Assembly (NCBI GenBank): GCA_963855995.1
Contig: OY979718.1
Location: forward strand, 42,777,559 to 42,841,558
DNA length: 64,000 bases
From: Muricea muricata
Taxonomy: Eukaryota > Cnidaria > Anthozoa > Malacalcyonacea > Plexauridae
Reading direction: 5' to 3'
Both the position numbers and the translations under genes were made by a program. The notes under the pieces are model-generated. The model had not been told where the DNA came from, did not search any database, and worked only from the letters and a program-made list of their open reading frames with translations. Each line of letters opens with the position of its first letter. Positions within the stretch are counted from its first letter, which is position 1. Positions 1 through 11,473 of this stretch are shown piece after piece.

Positions 1-549
1 CAGCTGCGTAACACGGCGCCTTATTACTAAGCAGTTTACTGGCTGCCACCTGCCAGTTCAGCGTTCTTAATTGCCAGAAAATGCAATTGACTGGCCGCCA
101 TAATGGTAATGACATGTAATGCAGTATACGCGGACACACAAACCTTGATTGAGTGGCCTTACTGTTCATTCCCTATACTGTGGTTGTAACTGTTTCCTCA
201 ACAATATTCAATGTAGGTATATTAAGATAATGAATTAGTGCAAAAATGTTTAAGGCCTTGAAGTCGACCATCACTAACAAGAACAGCAAGGAAATCTGGA
301 TGGATGCAACATTCACGAATGAGCACTGAACCTACTCTATCTTGTTCTTCCCTTTCTGTCTTTTCTAAAAGCTCCCAAATTGCACTCTCTTCGTTTTAGT
401 TTTCATTTGTTTTGAAAGTATAGTTAACAATTAGACAACGAGGTCGAAACCAATTCTTCTAATACAAATTATTTAGAGCTATTAACTGAACTGAACTGTT
501 ATTTTGGAATGCACATAGCTGAGATAAAATTTCTATAGCAGTCTGTAGC
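1..549. other. Intergenic DNA with a dispersed repeat copy
   Basis: No gene is visible. Bases about 50-150 resemble bases about 57,265-57,370 in the same orientation: both carry a CCAGTTCA start, a shared block around AATGCAATTGACTGGCC and later a GGACAC..ACAAAC segment. This marks a dispersed repeat family of unknown type. The rest is plain AT-rich DNA. Confidence 0.5.
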
Positions 550-754
550 CCAGTGGCGGATCTAGCGTAAGTCAAAATAAATTACCACAGCTCATTCTAG
601 GATATATTTACATTTTAAAATATCTTCAAAGCAACTTCATTGGTTAGATCTTATTCTTTTGAAATTCATAGCCTATGGCATTGTTATAAAGTTATTTTGA
701 ATTTAAAATTGAGCTGCTATAATTTATTTTGACTCACTCTGGGTCCGCCACTGG
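550..754. mobile_element. hAT-like MITE, 205 bp
   Basis: The ends are inverted copies of CCAGTGGCGGAYC, a terminus common in hAT transposons. The element is flanked by an 8-bp near-duplication, TCTGTAGC at 542-549 and TTTGTAGC at 755-762 (one mismatch), the duplication length expected for hAT. The interior is AT-rich and also partly self-complementary (AAAATAAATT near the left end, AATTTATTTT near the right). There is no coding capacity, so it would depend on a transposase elsewhere. Confidence 0.8.
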
Positions 755-762
755 TTTGTAGC

Positions 763-981
763 AGCATTTAGGCACACTATAGTAAAAATAGTTCCGTTGG
801 TACCGTCCATGCATGTCTTCCCGTGACAAGGTTAATAGGCAATGAAGTTGAGAATTCCTGGATCTTTCTGAATGTTCTATGGCATGAGGTTTGTCGCCTA
901 TCTTTTAACCGAAGGCACTGTGCAATACTCAGGGCATCATCATAGCCATGTCCTGAATAGATAATGCGAAAAGCTCGTTAT
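763..981. other. Intergenic stretch, nothing recognised
   Basis: No open frame with coding character, repeat or RNA signal stands out in this short spacer between two inverted-repeat elements. Confidence 0.4.
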
Positions 982-1211
982 GGCCGGTTTCCACTCAGGA
1001 AAATAGTCCTCGGATCAGACCGGATCGGAACAAAATTTAACCTGCTCATGTGCCTTTAGAGCCAATTTTGTGTCGGTTTGAGGTAGGCTGTTCAAACGTA
1101 TAAAATTGCTTCAAAGTGGGCAAAGAATTGGCACCAAAGGCGCATGTGCAGGTTAAATTTTGTTCCGATCCGGTCCGATCCGAGGATTATTTTCCTGAGA
1201 GGAAACCGGCC
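982..1211. mobile_element. MITE-like inverted repeat, about 230 bp
   Basis: Two arms of about 65 bp are inverted copies. The left arm runs from GGCCGGTTTCCACTCAGGAA at 982, and the right arm ends at 1211 with the complement (TTCCTGAGAGGAAACCGGCC). Both contain the GGATCGGAACAAAATTTAAC block. The centre is about 90 bp with no gene. Target duplication is not clear. The small overlapping open frames on both strands here are shadows of the palindrome. Confidence 0.7.
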
Positions 1212-1243
1212 TTTAGAGAGATACAGTGGTAAATTAGTATGCC

Positions 1244-2884
1244 ATACTGAGCGGCCACTACTAAAAAGCGATACAGCGATACAACGATACACGGAGCTGG
1301 AGCCTGGAGCCGGAGCCACGCGTAAATTATTCAAATTAATTAACTATTCAATAAATTATTGCTTTCAATCACCGCAGGAGACATTAGTAATTGTATTTTC
1401 CGGGGGAAGGGGCGCATGTACTTAAAAATACCTATTATAAAGTGAAAATGCGAAGACTTAATTAAATAGATTTAAATACTAGCATATGCAAAACAATAAT
1501 TTGGTATATTTCTTCACAAACTAGGTGGTTGACAATAATATTCATATAGATTGTGGGTCACTTCAGACATTCAGACTAACAGAAATTTGTCCAATGCCCT
1601 ACGTCGATCGGCGCTTTCTATTTCACTGTTGACAGTAATAGGCTTCGCTCGAAGTCGCGGTGTGAAAAGAGCAACTGTGGATATTCACTTTAATGTTACA
1701 TTAATTCAAGTGTAAATTCTGGTAGATTTCAAAATACGTAAAATACCAGCTTGATGAAAAAGCAAAAGACACGCGATAAGACAATGCTGACTAATAAAAT
1801 CGAGGGTTTGTTTGTCCCCCATGATATAATACCATACTTCGAACCGGCCCACGTTCACTTGCTTAGCAATCATGGCTTTAAATTCTAGACGCAAGAATAT
1901 TAACTGGAATTATATATATAACCTATATATATAACCTGTAATTCATTCATGTACAGTTTACTGACTACATACAGGCGACTTCTCAACTTTCACTAGCACG
2001 CTAGGTCGTGGTCGTGCCTCTTATTAAAGTGTGCGCACGCTCACAAAATATGTTTGCCACAACGTTTCACGAATATGATATGCGTTTCACAATGGCATTC
2101 TTTAGCACGCAAGCGTCACTCACGAAGGCTAATTTATAATTAATTATGCTGATAGAAATAGAATATTTCTTTCGCTTGAACGACAAACGTCCTTATCGTA
2201 AAAATTGCAAATTTTAGATAACCATGCTGCATTTCGTGCATGTGGTGTCGACTTATGATGCGCTTATAAAAACACCTAAGGGAAGGGAAGGAAATACTCA
2301 TCAAACCCTCGACATTACTAGTCAGCATTGCCCTATCGCGTGTCTTTTGCTTTTTCATCAAGCTGGTCCTTTACGTATTTTGAAATCTACCAGACTATAA
2401 TACCTTAAAGAGTTTACACTTAAATTAATGTAACATTAAAGTGAATATCCACAGTTGCTCTTTTCACACCGCGACTTCGTGCGAAGCCTATTACTGTCAA
2501 CAGTGAAATAGAACCGATCGACGTAGGGCATTGGACGAATTTCTGTTAGTTTGAATGTCTGAAGTGACCTATAATCTATATGAATATTATTGTCAACCAC
2601 CAAGTATGTGAAGAAATATACCAAATTATTGTTTTGCATATGCTAGCATTTAATTAAGTCTTCACATTTTCACTTTATAATAGGTATTTTTAAGTATATG
2701 CGCCCCTTCCCCCGGAAAATACAATTACTAATGTCTTCTGCGGGGATTGAAAGCAATAATTTATTAAATAATTAATTAATTTGAATAATTTACGCGTGGC
2801 TTCGGCTCCGGCTCCGGCTCCGGCTCCGTGTATCGCTGTATCGTTGTATCGCTGTATCGCTTTTTTGTAGTGGCCATACTGAGC
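1244..2884. mobile_element. Mutator-like foldback element with 9-bp target duplication
   Basis: The element proper spans 1253-2875. Both ends read inward as GGCCACTAC followed by an A-run and the GCGATACAGCGATAC motif. Very long arms (about 1253-1815 and 2310-2875) are inverted copies of each other with scattered differences. They enclose a central loop of about 490 bp. The flanks carry a perfect 9-bp duplication ATACTGAGC at 1244-1252 and 2876-2884. Nine bases plus very long terminal inverted repeats is the pattern of Mutator-superfamily (MULE) elements. No transposase is present, so this is a non-autonomous copy. The arms hold a GGCTCC hexamer array, expanded in the right arm. Open frames within the arms are palindrome artefacts. 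Confidence 0.8.
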
Positions 2885-2990
2885 AGGCGTACTTCAGCGT
2901 AGATCTCACCAAAGCGGAGTAAATGGTGAGAAGCTAGGTCAGTTCTTTGCATTTCTTACCATTAAGCTTTATGTCATTTTGCACTGCCTA

Positions 2991-3189
2991 AAAGCCAGTT
3001 TACACTGTCAAATTTTATATAAATTCTATGATTTCAAGTACTTGTAAGAAATTATTGAGGAAAGGGACTTAGTATTTAATGCTTAGTCCGCTCTTTAAAT
3101 ATTGATTACAAATTCTTTAAAGCTTATAATTTTGCGATGTTAAATTTCCATTTTGATCACAGAAAATTTGACAGTGTAAATCGGCTTTA
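2991..3189. mobile_element. MITE, about 200 bp
   Basis: Terminal inverted repeats of about 26 bp: AAAGCCAGTTTACACTGTCA at the left and its complement, ending TGTAAATCGGCTTT, at the right, with the TCAAATTTT block in both. The A/T at both borders (TAA) is consistent with a 3-bp duplication, but this is not certain. No coding content. Confidence 0.7.
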
Positions 3190-3245
3190 AGCGTGAATTG
3201 CGTCCAACTCGAGTTGAAGTGTTGAGATCTCGTTTACAGAAAGTG

Positions 3246-3587
3246 TCAAAGTGACTCAGAAAGTGAGACATCGTCTACATATTTCCAATGATTTATATTA
3301 GCAGATCTAATTTCCAGGTCATTGACCATTAAAAGGAACAGAACAGGTCTCAGTTTAATTCCTTGAGGAACACCACCATTAACGGGAACCCATTCTGACA
3401 GAAACCCATCAACTTTAACAGCCTGGCAGCGGTTGGAAAGAAAGCTGCAGATCCAGGGAACGAAAGATTCTCTGACGCCAAGAGACAACCATTTCTTAAT
3501 TACTAGAATATTGTGAGTAATAATGCGATCAAATGCTTTACTAAAATCCAAAGAACTTTGTAACTCAAAGAGAATTAATGGTACCAA
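3246..3587 (-). pseudogene. Non-LTR retrotransposon reverse transcriptase fragment
   Basis: The minus-strand frame encodes part of a reverse transcriptase palm: LDFSKAFDRI near the N-terminus (motif A aspartates), a GGVPQGIKLRPVLF block (motif B) and KYVDDVSLSE (the YxDD catalytic box, here YVDD). The order and spacing match LINE-type reverse transcriptases (CR1/Jockey/L2 group). It covers about 110 residues of an enzyme normally near 900-1000 residues long, and no endonuclease or gag-like frame is nearby. It is therefore a dead 5'- and 3'-truncated copy. The group assignment within LINEs is inference. Confidence 0.75.
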
Positions 3588-3602
3588 GACAAAACTTCAT
3601 AG

Positions 3603-3764
3603 TTAGGCCCCTTTTTACACGACCAAATTTTCTTTTACAAATTTCATGTGGCAAATGTTTTTTGTGCAAAAATTGTACAAATTTCCTAATTTAAACGGTG
3701 AAACTGAAACATTTGATACACGAAATTTATCAAAGAAAATTTGGTCGTGTAAAAGAGGCTTTAT
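3603..3764. mobile_element. MITE, about 160 bp
   Basis: Two inverted arms share the TTTACACGACCAAATTTTC block (left arm about 3612-3633, right arm as complement about 3736-3758) with AGGC/GCCT near the outer ends. It directly follows the reverse transcriptase fragment. No gene inside. Confidence 0.65.
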
Positions 3765-5394
3765 ATTATGCTTATGGGACCATACGTAACATGAGCGAGC
3801 ATGACACAAATCAGCTCGGTAAACAATCCTGACAATTCAGCTTCCTAATATCGACATGTGATCCTTCCGGCCTTACCTGCTTTAAATAAGCTACTTTGTT
3901 TGATTCTGCCTATTAACAAATCTAAACTTGATTGAATTTTAGGGCTATAGAGGAAGCCAAGAAATTCCAGATTTAATTTGACTTAATTACGTTGTAATTA
4001 CATTATTGCGCATTTTCTTGGCCAAATTTCAAAATTTACATCGAAATGTCGTACAGAATGCGCAACAACTTGTTTACCACGTACCTACAAATAGCGTATT
4101 TGAAGACCCGGTTCCATTGCCGGTGAAAAAGGCTAATACTGAGTAAGATTATTACTCTCTCTAGACATATATAAGATAATTCAAACACAGCATCCATATT
4201 GGCATATATTTGGACTTCGCCTTCATGAACTATAACGTCGAACATATAGAAATGTCAGATTTAACATTTCCTTTATGTTCAGTTAACTTTATTTTAGCTC
4301 AAAAAGTTCTTCAAAAAGTTGTAGCTCACAGGAAATTATACCCTATAACAGCAACAAACTTGCTACAATGTAAATTATGTAATATCAGTAATAAGACAGT
4401 GTCATTTTTGTATTCTTGCTAATGTACATTAGCAGTGTAAAGAAAAAATGAAAATTAAGATATTTATTTTACAGTTTAAAAGCTTTTATTCCAAAACCGT
4501 TTATGTTGCGACAACACAATAGGAATAGTGGTGTGAAGCTACCAAATTGTTATAGTCATGCAAAGTGTGAAAAATTTCTGCCTGCTATTTACAGAGATAT
4601 TCACCATTTAATAAATGTAATTTATTATGCGTGAGTAGATGACGTCAGAAACACCTAATTTGCATGTTTCAAAAAACCTTAATATCTCTAAAACGAAACA
4701 AGATTTCGAGAAACTGAAAACGCCATTAAGGCTCGTATAGAAATGTTGTTCTGTTGTGTTTAAAATTGGCAGTGGCACTTCAACTTTTGGCAAGTCTTTT
4801 CAATTTCAATTGTGAATGTCTGTGAAACCTCAAAAGAAGCAACAGAAGTCGTCTTGTGAAATCGTAACTAATAATTTCACTCAGTTTTATCGATTTATTG
4901 TTTCGTGAACACTCAAGCTGAGGCAGAACTTTTAATAATATCCATTATCGACGCAAGAGAATGCGTTGCGTTTCTACTTTCGCCACGTTAGCTTTGAAGT
5001 GGAAATTAATTGAACAGGCTTACAAAGGAAGATGTAGAAAAGCTGTGAACGAAATGTTCTTGCTTTTGAAGTAATAGTTCTATTTATCACAATATAATTG
5101 ACCTGGATTTCTTGAACTATTGACAGCTTTCATCCTGGCTTCAATCCTGCTTTAATCAATCAACGCGGTTGAGCGCACGTGCTTTCAGCATGACGCATTG
5201 CACTTGCTTGATTTGTGAAGCAGTTGTTGAACTTTGTACTCCTTGCATAAATTAAAGTATCATAATATCGTAATCCGGCCACGCATCGACATGAATTGGC
5301 AAAATAAAAAGTTAACAACAATGGCAAGTAGAATACTGTACAACGATCTTCTATGAACCACAGTTAACAACTGCCGAAAACTGTCGCGTGAACT
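3765..5394. other. Upstream region of the LRRC58-like gene
   Basis: No coding region or repeat was recognised in these 1.6 kb. The part next to the start codon at 5395 should hold the promoter and 5' untranslated region of the LRRC58-like gene. No clear TATA box or intron boundary could be fixed by eye. Confidence 0.4.
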
Positions 5395-8300
5395 ATGGAT
5401 GTCAACAGATTCAGAAAGACCGAAAATATGCTGGATTTGTCTTCTCAGGAAATTGCTGTTTTTCCCACAATTTCAACTCTACAAAGACTACAAATACAGC
5501 CTCATTTATTAACCCATCTCAACTTGAGTGGAAATCGTATGAAATTCATCCCTGACGATGTAATAGGCTATTTTACTAACCTGATTACACTGGATCTTTC
5601 TTCAAATGAACTTGGATATCTGCCTTGTGGATTGTGCAAGCTTACGAAGTTAAAGACATTGCTGGTCAAAAATAACGTTCTCTGCGAGTTGCCAAAATGT
5701 AAGAGCTCATCTCAGTCGTTGGAAATATTGAATGTCAGTGGTAATAAATTAGAACTCTTCCCAGCGCAGGTTTTACAATTACTGCAGTTAAAACAGCTTC
5801 ATCTGGGAGGAAACCGTATTCATACTATTCCAAAAGAAATCATGCAGTTGACAAGGTATAATTCGTAAGCTATTATATTTTACAGGCAACTATGGTATTT
5901 AATAAAGTGGAAATTGCACTGAGTGGAGTGCAATTTGGTCTGAAATCAAACGCGTGATTACAAAATCGCACGACCGCGAAGCGGGAGTGCGATTTGTAAT
6001 CACAAGTTGATTTCAGACCAAAATTGCACGACACGAAGTGCAATTTCCACTTTATTACATTCATTTTGAAATCTAAAACAAGACACTCCTCCCGCCTTCC
6101 TTCCGGTTCTTCTTCGGCGCGGTAGCATAGCAACAAGCGAACAAAATCGAAGGACATATTTGTACAGGTATTTAACAAATGGAGAAGATAATGAACTTGT
6201 TTGTGCATAAAATCTTGGCCAAAGGAATAGCAAGGTTAGTTTGAACATTCTATCAGCTTTACTCGTGATTTAACAGGATTCAACAACAGATTTTTGAGCT
6301 AAAACATATTAAATTTATCTGGACTTACTTGTCGCTGCCATATTGCATTTCGAGCTTGTACTAGTTATTCAATGTTATTCACAAAGGTTTTATTTCTGTA
6401 ATGTGTAGAATCGTTTGATTTGTTTAGCAACTTAGCTAGTGTTTTATCTGTTTTTCAGTGCTTGTGTACTAGCCTTTGACTGCCTGAGAAAATAGTATAG
6501 GTGATATGAAATTTGAATATTTTGCTCTTTTGTCACCGTGATCAGATGTTTTTAAAATTTATTTGGTAAATTGAATGCATGCAGTTTGATTTGTTTTGTT
6601 GGCTAGACTCAGCAGCCATATGCAATTGGGACCAAAAAAGATGCGATTAATGAGCAATTCTTTAATTGCACCCAAAATGATGCAATTTGGGGATTAATTG
6701 CACTATTTTTGACCAATCAGAATGCTGGAAATACCATTGATTTCAAAATGAATGTAATAAAATTATTAATTAATTAGAGTCATGTTCTGGTATGAGGATT
6801 TATTAAGACTATCATCCAAACCGTAGTTTCACAGAAACACAATCTTTATAAAATACTGTAACCCAAGACGCCTGCTAAGGCGTGTACCACCTTCCCAACT
6901 TTCAACACCAAAAACCACCAGAAAAAACTGAGCCAGGCAAATAATAAAAACCTTTGTTATTGAAGAAATATAAAACATTTTCCGTGTTGATATACAGTTA
7001 TACCAACATGGGTGGAAATTGGAAAAACGAGAAATCGTGTGGAAACACGACGCCCGCAGGGCGGAGATTTCCACACAATTTTGAGTTTTTCCAATTTTCA
7101 CGAGTGTTGATATAACTGTATATCAATACGGAAAAAATGTTTTATATTTCTTTTATAATATAGCACAAAGAACTTTAACAGAAGAGCGGCGGGAAATTTT
7201 CCATGTTGACATAGAGTTATATCAACACGGCTCTTAGCCAATCAGCGTTTGGAATTTACAAATGCTATACTATAATATAAACTAGTGTGAACAGCTTTAA
7301 AGGTATGTTTACATTACATCATGCAAAGTGGTTATAGCAAAATATTCTTTACATAAGAACCAGACTTCATTCTAGCTTTTCAGAACCGTGATCTAGTAGA
7401 GAGCAGCCACATATGGCTGACGACGAGACTGAAAAGTTTTTGAAATATTCAGGGGAAGATGTACCAAAAACCCAAAGGTGTGCCAAAGTTGCACGACAAA
7501 GTTTTTTTTCCCAAAAGATCTCCATTTTTTACTATATAAAACAAATAGATAACATTTTGCAATTGTCTGTTTAGTTATAGGACATGGTAAGTGTCATAAT
7601 GTGGTAAGAATATCAAACTTGTCTCTGCAGCTTATGGGCAATTTTATGTTCTTACTGCATTATGACGTCAATGTATGTATATATAACTGGACAGACAATG
7701 GCAAAATGTTATATCTGTTTGTTAATCAATGCATTCTATCAATCTATGGTATTTTTATTTTCTACATAAAGGTTTTTTAAACATTCTTGAGATGAACATA
7801 GGGACTATTTGTATGGTCCTGCCTTGTTTGGATTAGATGAAGGGCTGGTGATAAAAATGTTGATTGATGTATTTAAATTAAGTAAACAAGTTTTATTAAA
7901 AGTGCTACACAATTTGTGTTGTAGCTTCAGCCATATTCAGTTTGCAAGTTACCATAATTTACCTCTACAAAATAATGCACTTGTCGAATCCTGGTCTGTG
8001 ACTTATTTACATACACTAAAATCAACCTGCCTATAATTTCATCCTAGAATAACAGGACTATGTAAATAGCCCCTTAAGCCCAGAAAAACCCCAGCAATGT
8101 CAGATTTGGGGTAGCAAATGTTGAATTCTGCTGCTGCATGAACAAGTGGATTTTGTAGCATATTTGTCATTTCTCAGTTTAATCTCTTTTTATGCTACAA
8201 ATGGATTTTAAATTCTATATACAGCAGTTGACCATATTTGGCTGCTTTAAACCCTAGTGTAAATGTTGCAATTATGTTGGGCTACAATTATATTGTAGTG

Positions 8301-8963
8301 TAAATGGCATGTTGTGTGTTATGCTTTTTAGTAATTAAAATACTACGATTTTTTAGTTTGGAGTATTTGTATCTTGGTGGAAACAAATTAAAAGAATTGC
8401 CTGTGGGACTAGGCAAGTTGACAAAACTAAAAATTCTAAACTTGTGTGATAATCAGATTACAATATTACCCAAAGAACTTGCTAAACTCTACCAATTGGA
8501 ATCCTTGAGTTTACATAACAATAACTTAACTGCGCTGCCAATTGCAATAGTGAAACTGAAAAATCTTCAGGCCATCAGTGTACGTGGGAACCCTTTAGTC
8601 ATTCGGTTTGTCAGGTCTCAATCTTCAACTTTCCCCACCTTACAAGAACTGACAGGAAAGGCAATCAAAAACAACCGTGTTCCATACTCTCAGCAATGCC
8701 TACCAGCATTTCTTGTGAAGTACCTTGACAGTGGAAGGAAATGTGTTAATCCTTTGTGTCGTGGTGTGTTCTTTGACTCTGGGGTTCGGCACATAAAATT
8801 CGTCGATTTCTGTGGAAAATACAGACTACCATTTGAACAATTCTTATGTTCTCCTCATGATAATGAACAGTGGGAAGATCTAGGAAGTTGTAGCAGCACT
8901 AGTAGTGATGATGATGATTCAAATGTTGAACCTTCTTGGATGAACAAAATTCTGTTGGGTTAA
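5395..8963 (+). CDS. LRRC58: Leucine-rich repeat protein, LRRC58-like (two exons)
   Basis: The coding sequence joins 5395-5855 and 8357-8963 (355 residues). The donor is ACAAG/GTATAA and the acceptor TTTTTTAG/T. The junction is phase 2 and keeps a leucine-rich repeat intact. About nine to ten repeats follow the LxLxxNxLxxLP pattern (for example LNLSGNRMKFIP, LDLSSNELGYLP, YLYLGGNKLKELP, LNLCDNQITILP). The C-terminal domain has paired cysteines (CVNPLCRGVFFDSGVRHIKF) then VDFCGKYRLP and a Ser/Asp-rich tail. This C-terminal block is what points to LRRC58, a cytoplasmic protein of about 370 residues in vertebrates. The two exons look intact. A poly(A) signal AATAAA lies at 9014. The identity rests on recalled family features, not on a search. 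Confidence 0.85.
5898..6060. repeat. Long hairpin repeat in the intron
   Basis: Bases 5898-5972 and 5984-6060 pair as an imperfect hairpin. Matching blocks are AATAAAGTGGAAATTGCACT, GGTCTGAAATCAA and GATTACAAATCGCAC. Nested short inversions (GCACT..AGTGC, GCGAAGCGGGAGTGCG) make a multi-armed cruciform. Similar TGCAATT blocks recur at 6,650-6,700, and the outer ATTTCAAAATGAATG recurs near 6,745, so this may be one end of a larger degraded element ending near 6,770. Confidence 0.65.
6965..7160. repeat. Inverted-repeat element in the intron
   Basis: Inverted arms share AAATATAAAACATTTTCCGT, the GTTGATATACAGTTATA block and GGAAATTGGAAAAAC. Further partial copies of the GTTGATATAACT arm lie at 7,205-7,232 (CATGTTGACATAGAGTTATATCAACACGG) next to a typical AGCCAATCAGCGTTTGG tail. 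It is a MITE-like family present in at least two degraded copies here. Confidence 0.6.
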
Positions 8964-9120
8964 TGGCATTCACGATCAGTTATTAAATCTACAAACCTGG
9001 ATTTCTCTTGTCCAATAAACCACATAAATTAATTGCTTTATTGCTTTTTTATTGTCAATAATGTCAATAGATTTACAAATTATTAAATGTAAGAGGTCGG
9101 AACGGTTTATAAAATGAATT
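8964..9120 (+). promoter_or_regulatory. 3' end region with poly(A) signal of the LRRC58-like gene
   Basis: A canonical AATAAA occurs at 9014-9019, about 50 bases after the stop codon, inside an AT-rich tract. It is the likely cleavage and polyadenylation signal for the leucine-rich repeat gene. Confidence 0.55.
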
Positions 9121-9127
9121 TTCCTGT

Positions 9128-9300
9128 AAGTAGCAAAATTAGTATAATAATTGTATAATCATTAGCAAATAATAATAATTGTATAATCATTATAGCAAAA
9201 TTAGTATAATAATTGTATAATCATTTTAATAATTACAAATGTATGTCAAAATTAGTATAACAAATGCATAGCAGAATTAGTATAATAATTATATAATGGT
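9128..9300. repeat. AT-rich imperfect tandem repeat
   Basis: The unit AAAATTAGTATAATAATTG with TATAATCATT variants recurs about five times, with units of roughly 30-50 bp separated by short changes. This is simple satellite-like DNA and has no coding meaning. Confidence 0.7.
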
Positions 9301-10460
9301 TTTACTGAGATGGAACAATTATTACTTGTTTTAAACGTACAAGGCTTTTACAAGACTAGAAGAATTGTCTAGGACTTTCAGCTGGCAAACAGCCGTTTTA
9401 CAGAGAAAAGCCCCTGCTGTACTTCAGTGGCAAAACCAGCCAGATTTCTTAGGGTTATGCAAATTTCGAAAAAGCTTCAAAAAGGAAAAAATTTCGAAAA
9501 ATGTAAAAACTATATCATTATTATTAAGAAATTGGTTGTTTTTAATTTGCAGACGATTAACTCGTAAAAGTTCACATAGCAGGGGTAAATTAATAATCGG
9601 GCTTGCTACAGCACTGAAATTAAAAATACCAAATAGTTTTACTTAATGTTATCAAAAATATATGTTATAGTACTAGACTACTAGTTACGTTGATAAGCTG
9701 TGATAAAATTCACGTGCGACTAAATGATACCAAAACGTTTTCGCAAACGTGGATATTTTGTGTTGGTCTAATGCAGCCATCATACTCGTGCATTGACCTC
9801 TGAAAAAGTTTTCGTATTAAAATTTTACTTTTTGTTAAACTTTCTGTCATTCTGTGTAGTAACATTTGTGAAACTCATTTGTGAAGTAGTCTGTATACCT
9901 GGATACAGAATTCTGATTTTCACAAAATATAGTTTTGCAGATGTACGTATATTGAAAAAATTACTTTGCAAATCAATAAAAAAAATTTGAGACTGGCTTC
10001 GCCTCGAGTTTGTATACAACACGGCCACTCATGTTGTATAGTACATCCAAATTTTAAGGAAAATACTTGTATGTATGCATTACAAAGTTGAAATTACACT
10101 CACGCATTCAGTACGAATTGCACCCAGTAGAGGCAGGCAAGCTGTGCTTTAATGCGTAAATGTAAATGCCTGCTATACTCGAGCTCTATGTCTATGATTG
10201 TAAACTTCAAAGTTTCGTTAGTAATGTAATTATTGTATATAATTATGTAGGTCTTCAACCTATAATTTCCTGCGACAGTTCATCATTACATCAATTTCCT
10301 TTGTCGTGTTCTCGTCTGTTTTTCTCCTGCCCTAAAGCTATTCGTACAGATTCTAGTATACAGATAGCGTAGAAAGTAGCTAGCATAACACGATTATAAA
10401 AATGTATCGCATGAGAGAAGAATCGTCTATTATTGGATACGTTATCAGTTTCATGCAAAG
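9301..10460. other. Intergenic AT-rich DNA
   Basis: The open frames between 9,365 and 10,372 have neither recognisable domains nor a codon pattern that persuades me. I see no RNA gene. The stretch is annotated as intergenic. Confidence 0.4.
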
Positions 10461-10463
10461 ATA

Positions 10464-10620
10464 ACCACAGATCTTTATGACATCCCAGGCGCTTAATTCT
10501 TTTTTTTTGAGCTGAAAAATCAGACCTGACCGACCGTGTAGCCTGGTTGGCAGAGTATTGGGCTAGCATGGTCTAGGTTTTAGGTTCGATATCAACGTGT
10601 TCAGAAATATTTTTCAACTT
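10464..10620 (+). repeat. tRNA-derived SINE-like fragment
   Basis: A tRNA-like pair of internal promoter boxes is visible: GTAGCCTGGTTGGCAGAGT (A-box-like) and GGTTCGATATC (B-box-like), about 35 bases apart. The preceding CCACAGATCTTTATGA motif at 10,469-10,484 also occurs at 12,507-12,522, after another tRNA-like copy. No complete cloverleaf forms by eye, so it is a SINE or tRNA pseudogene rather than a working tRNA. Confidence 0.45.
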
Positions 10621-10824
10621 GCAAACTCAGTGTAACACCACAAACGTCATTTTCGATTTGAACCGACCTGACCTCAAAGAAGGTTCCGTATACAAATACA
10701 ACTAACTAAGCTTTGTTTGAGACCACTGGACTAGTGATAAGTTGAACCCAGACTCCCGTTTATACTTTTTTATCATATAAAGTACAGTGCTTTATAAAGA
10801 TTTCGGGCACTGGTAAAACTGATA

Positions 10825-11095
10825 ATCTCACATGTGAGATTATTTATGATAATTTCACATGTGAAAATCATCGCTTTTCAAACAATCATCAATCATAGCT
10901 TCTGGACATTTCATATTGGTGGAAAACCTGTAGTTTATATAATAAACAGAAAAATACATGGTTGCTTGGAGATACCAGCTTTATTTCTTGTGTTGAACAT
11001 GATATTTCTCACTCGTTCGTTCAACACTCGAAATAAATCTGGTATTTCCGCGCACCCATGTATTATTCTCTATATAATTTATAGTGATATTTAGA
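10825..11095. repeat. Inverted-repeat element with CACATGTG palindromes
   Basis: Two long arms pair. They carry ATATAATAAACAGAAAAATACATGG with GATACCAGC..TTTATTTC on one side, and the complement near 11,015-11,085 on the other, around a GTTGAAC/GTTCAAC loop near 10,990-11,025. Just before it, AATCTCACATGTGAGATT and TTTCACATGTGAAA are perfect small palindromes. It is a MITE-like foldback structure with no gene. Confidence 0.6.
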
Positions 11096-11348
11096 TACAG
11101 CAAAAAATAGTCTTCTTATGTGTGTGTGATTATGCGACAATTTTTACCTTAAATGAAACAAGAATACATCCTAGTAGATTAAAGGAAGCAGTTATGAGTT
11201 ATCTAAAGTTTCTCGTAACTGAGAAAAATTTCGAAAAGCCGGTGATAGATTAGCTTTTATTGTTGTCATCAATATTATTTAACTTGGTATTCATGCAAAC
11301 AAGTCATGTACTAAAAATGCTGCAGCGCGCGACCAGGATTCATAATAA
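11096..11348. other. Intergenic stretch, nothing recognised
   Basis: No coding frame, repeat or RNA signature supported. Confidence 0.35.
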
Positions 11349-11473
11349 ATAAGTTTCTGAAAACATTCTCTGATCGTAAAATTTATTTTAACACGAGCTT
11401 TCGACTGCCAGTCTGCACTCTTTGATACATCTAAAATAAATTTTATGATCAGAGAACGTTTTCAGAAACTTAA
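11349..11473. mobile_element. Short MITE, about 125 bp
   Basis: Near-perfect inverted arms of about 40 bp: AAGTTTCTGAAAACATTCTC on the left, with its complement ending at 11,473 on the right, both extending through GATC..TAAAATTTATTTTA. The loop is about 40 bp (AACACGAGCTTTCGACTGCC region). No gene. Confidence 0.75.

Larger units (their letters stand above)
5856..8356 (+). other. Intron of the LRRC58-like gene, repeat-filled
   Basis: The intron is bounded by GT at 5856 and AG at 8355-8356. It carries at least two inverted-repeat families described separately. The block around 6,650-6,770 and 7,190-7,270 includes CCAATCAG-type motifs and repeats of the hairpin arms, so most of the intron is probably transposon-derived. 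The open frames inside it are not convincing genes. Confidence 0.75.
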
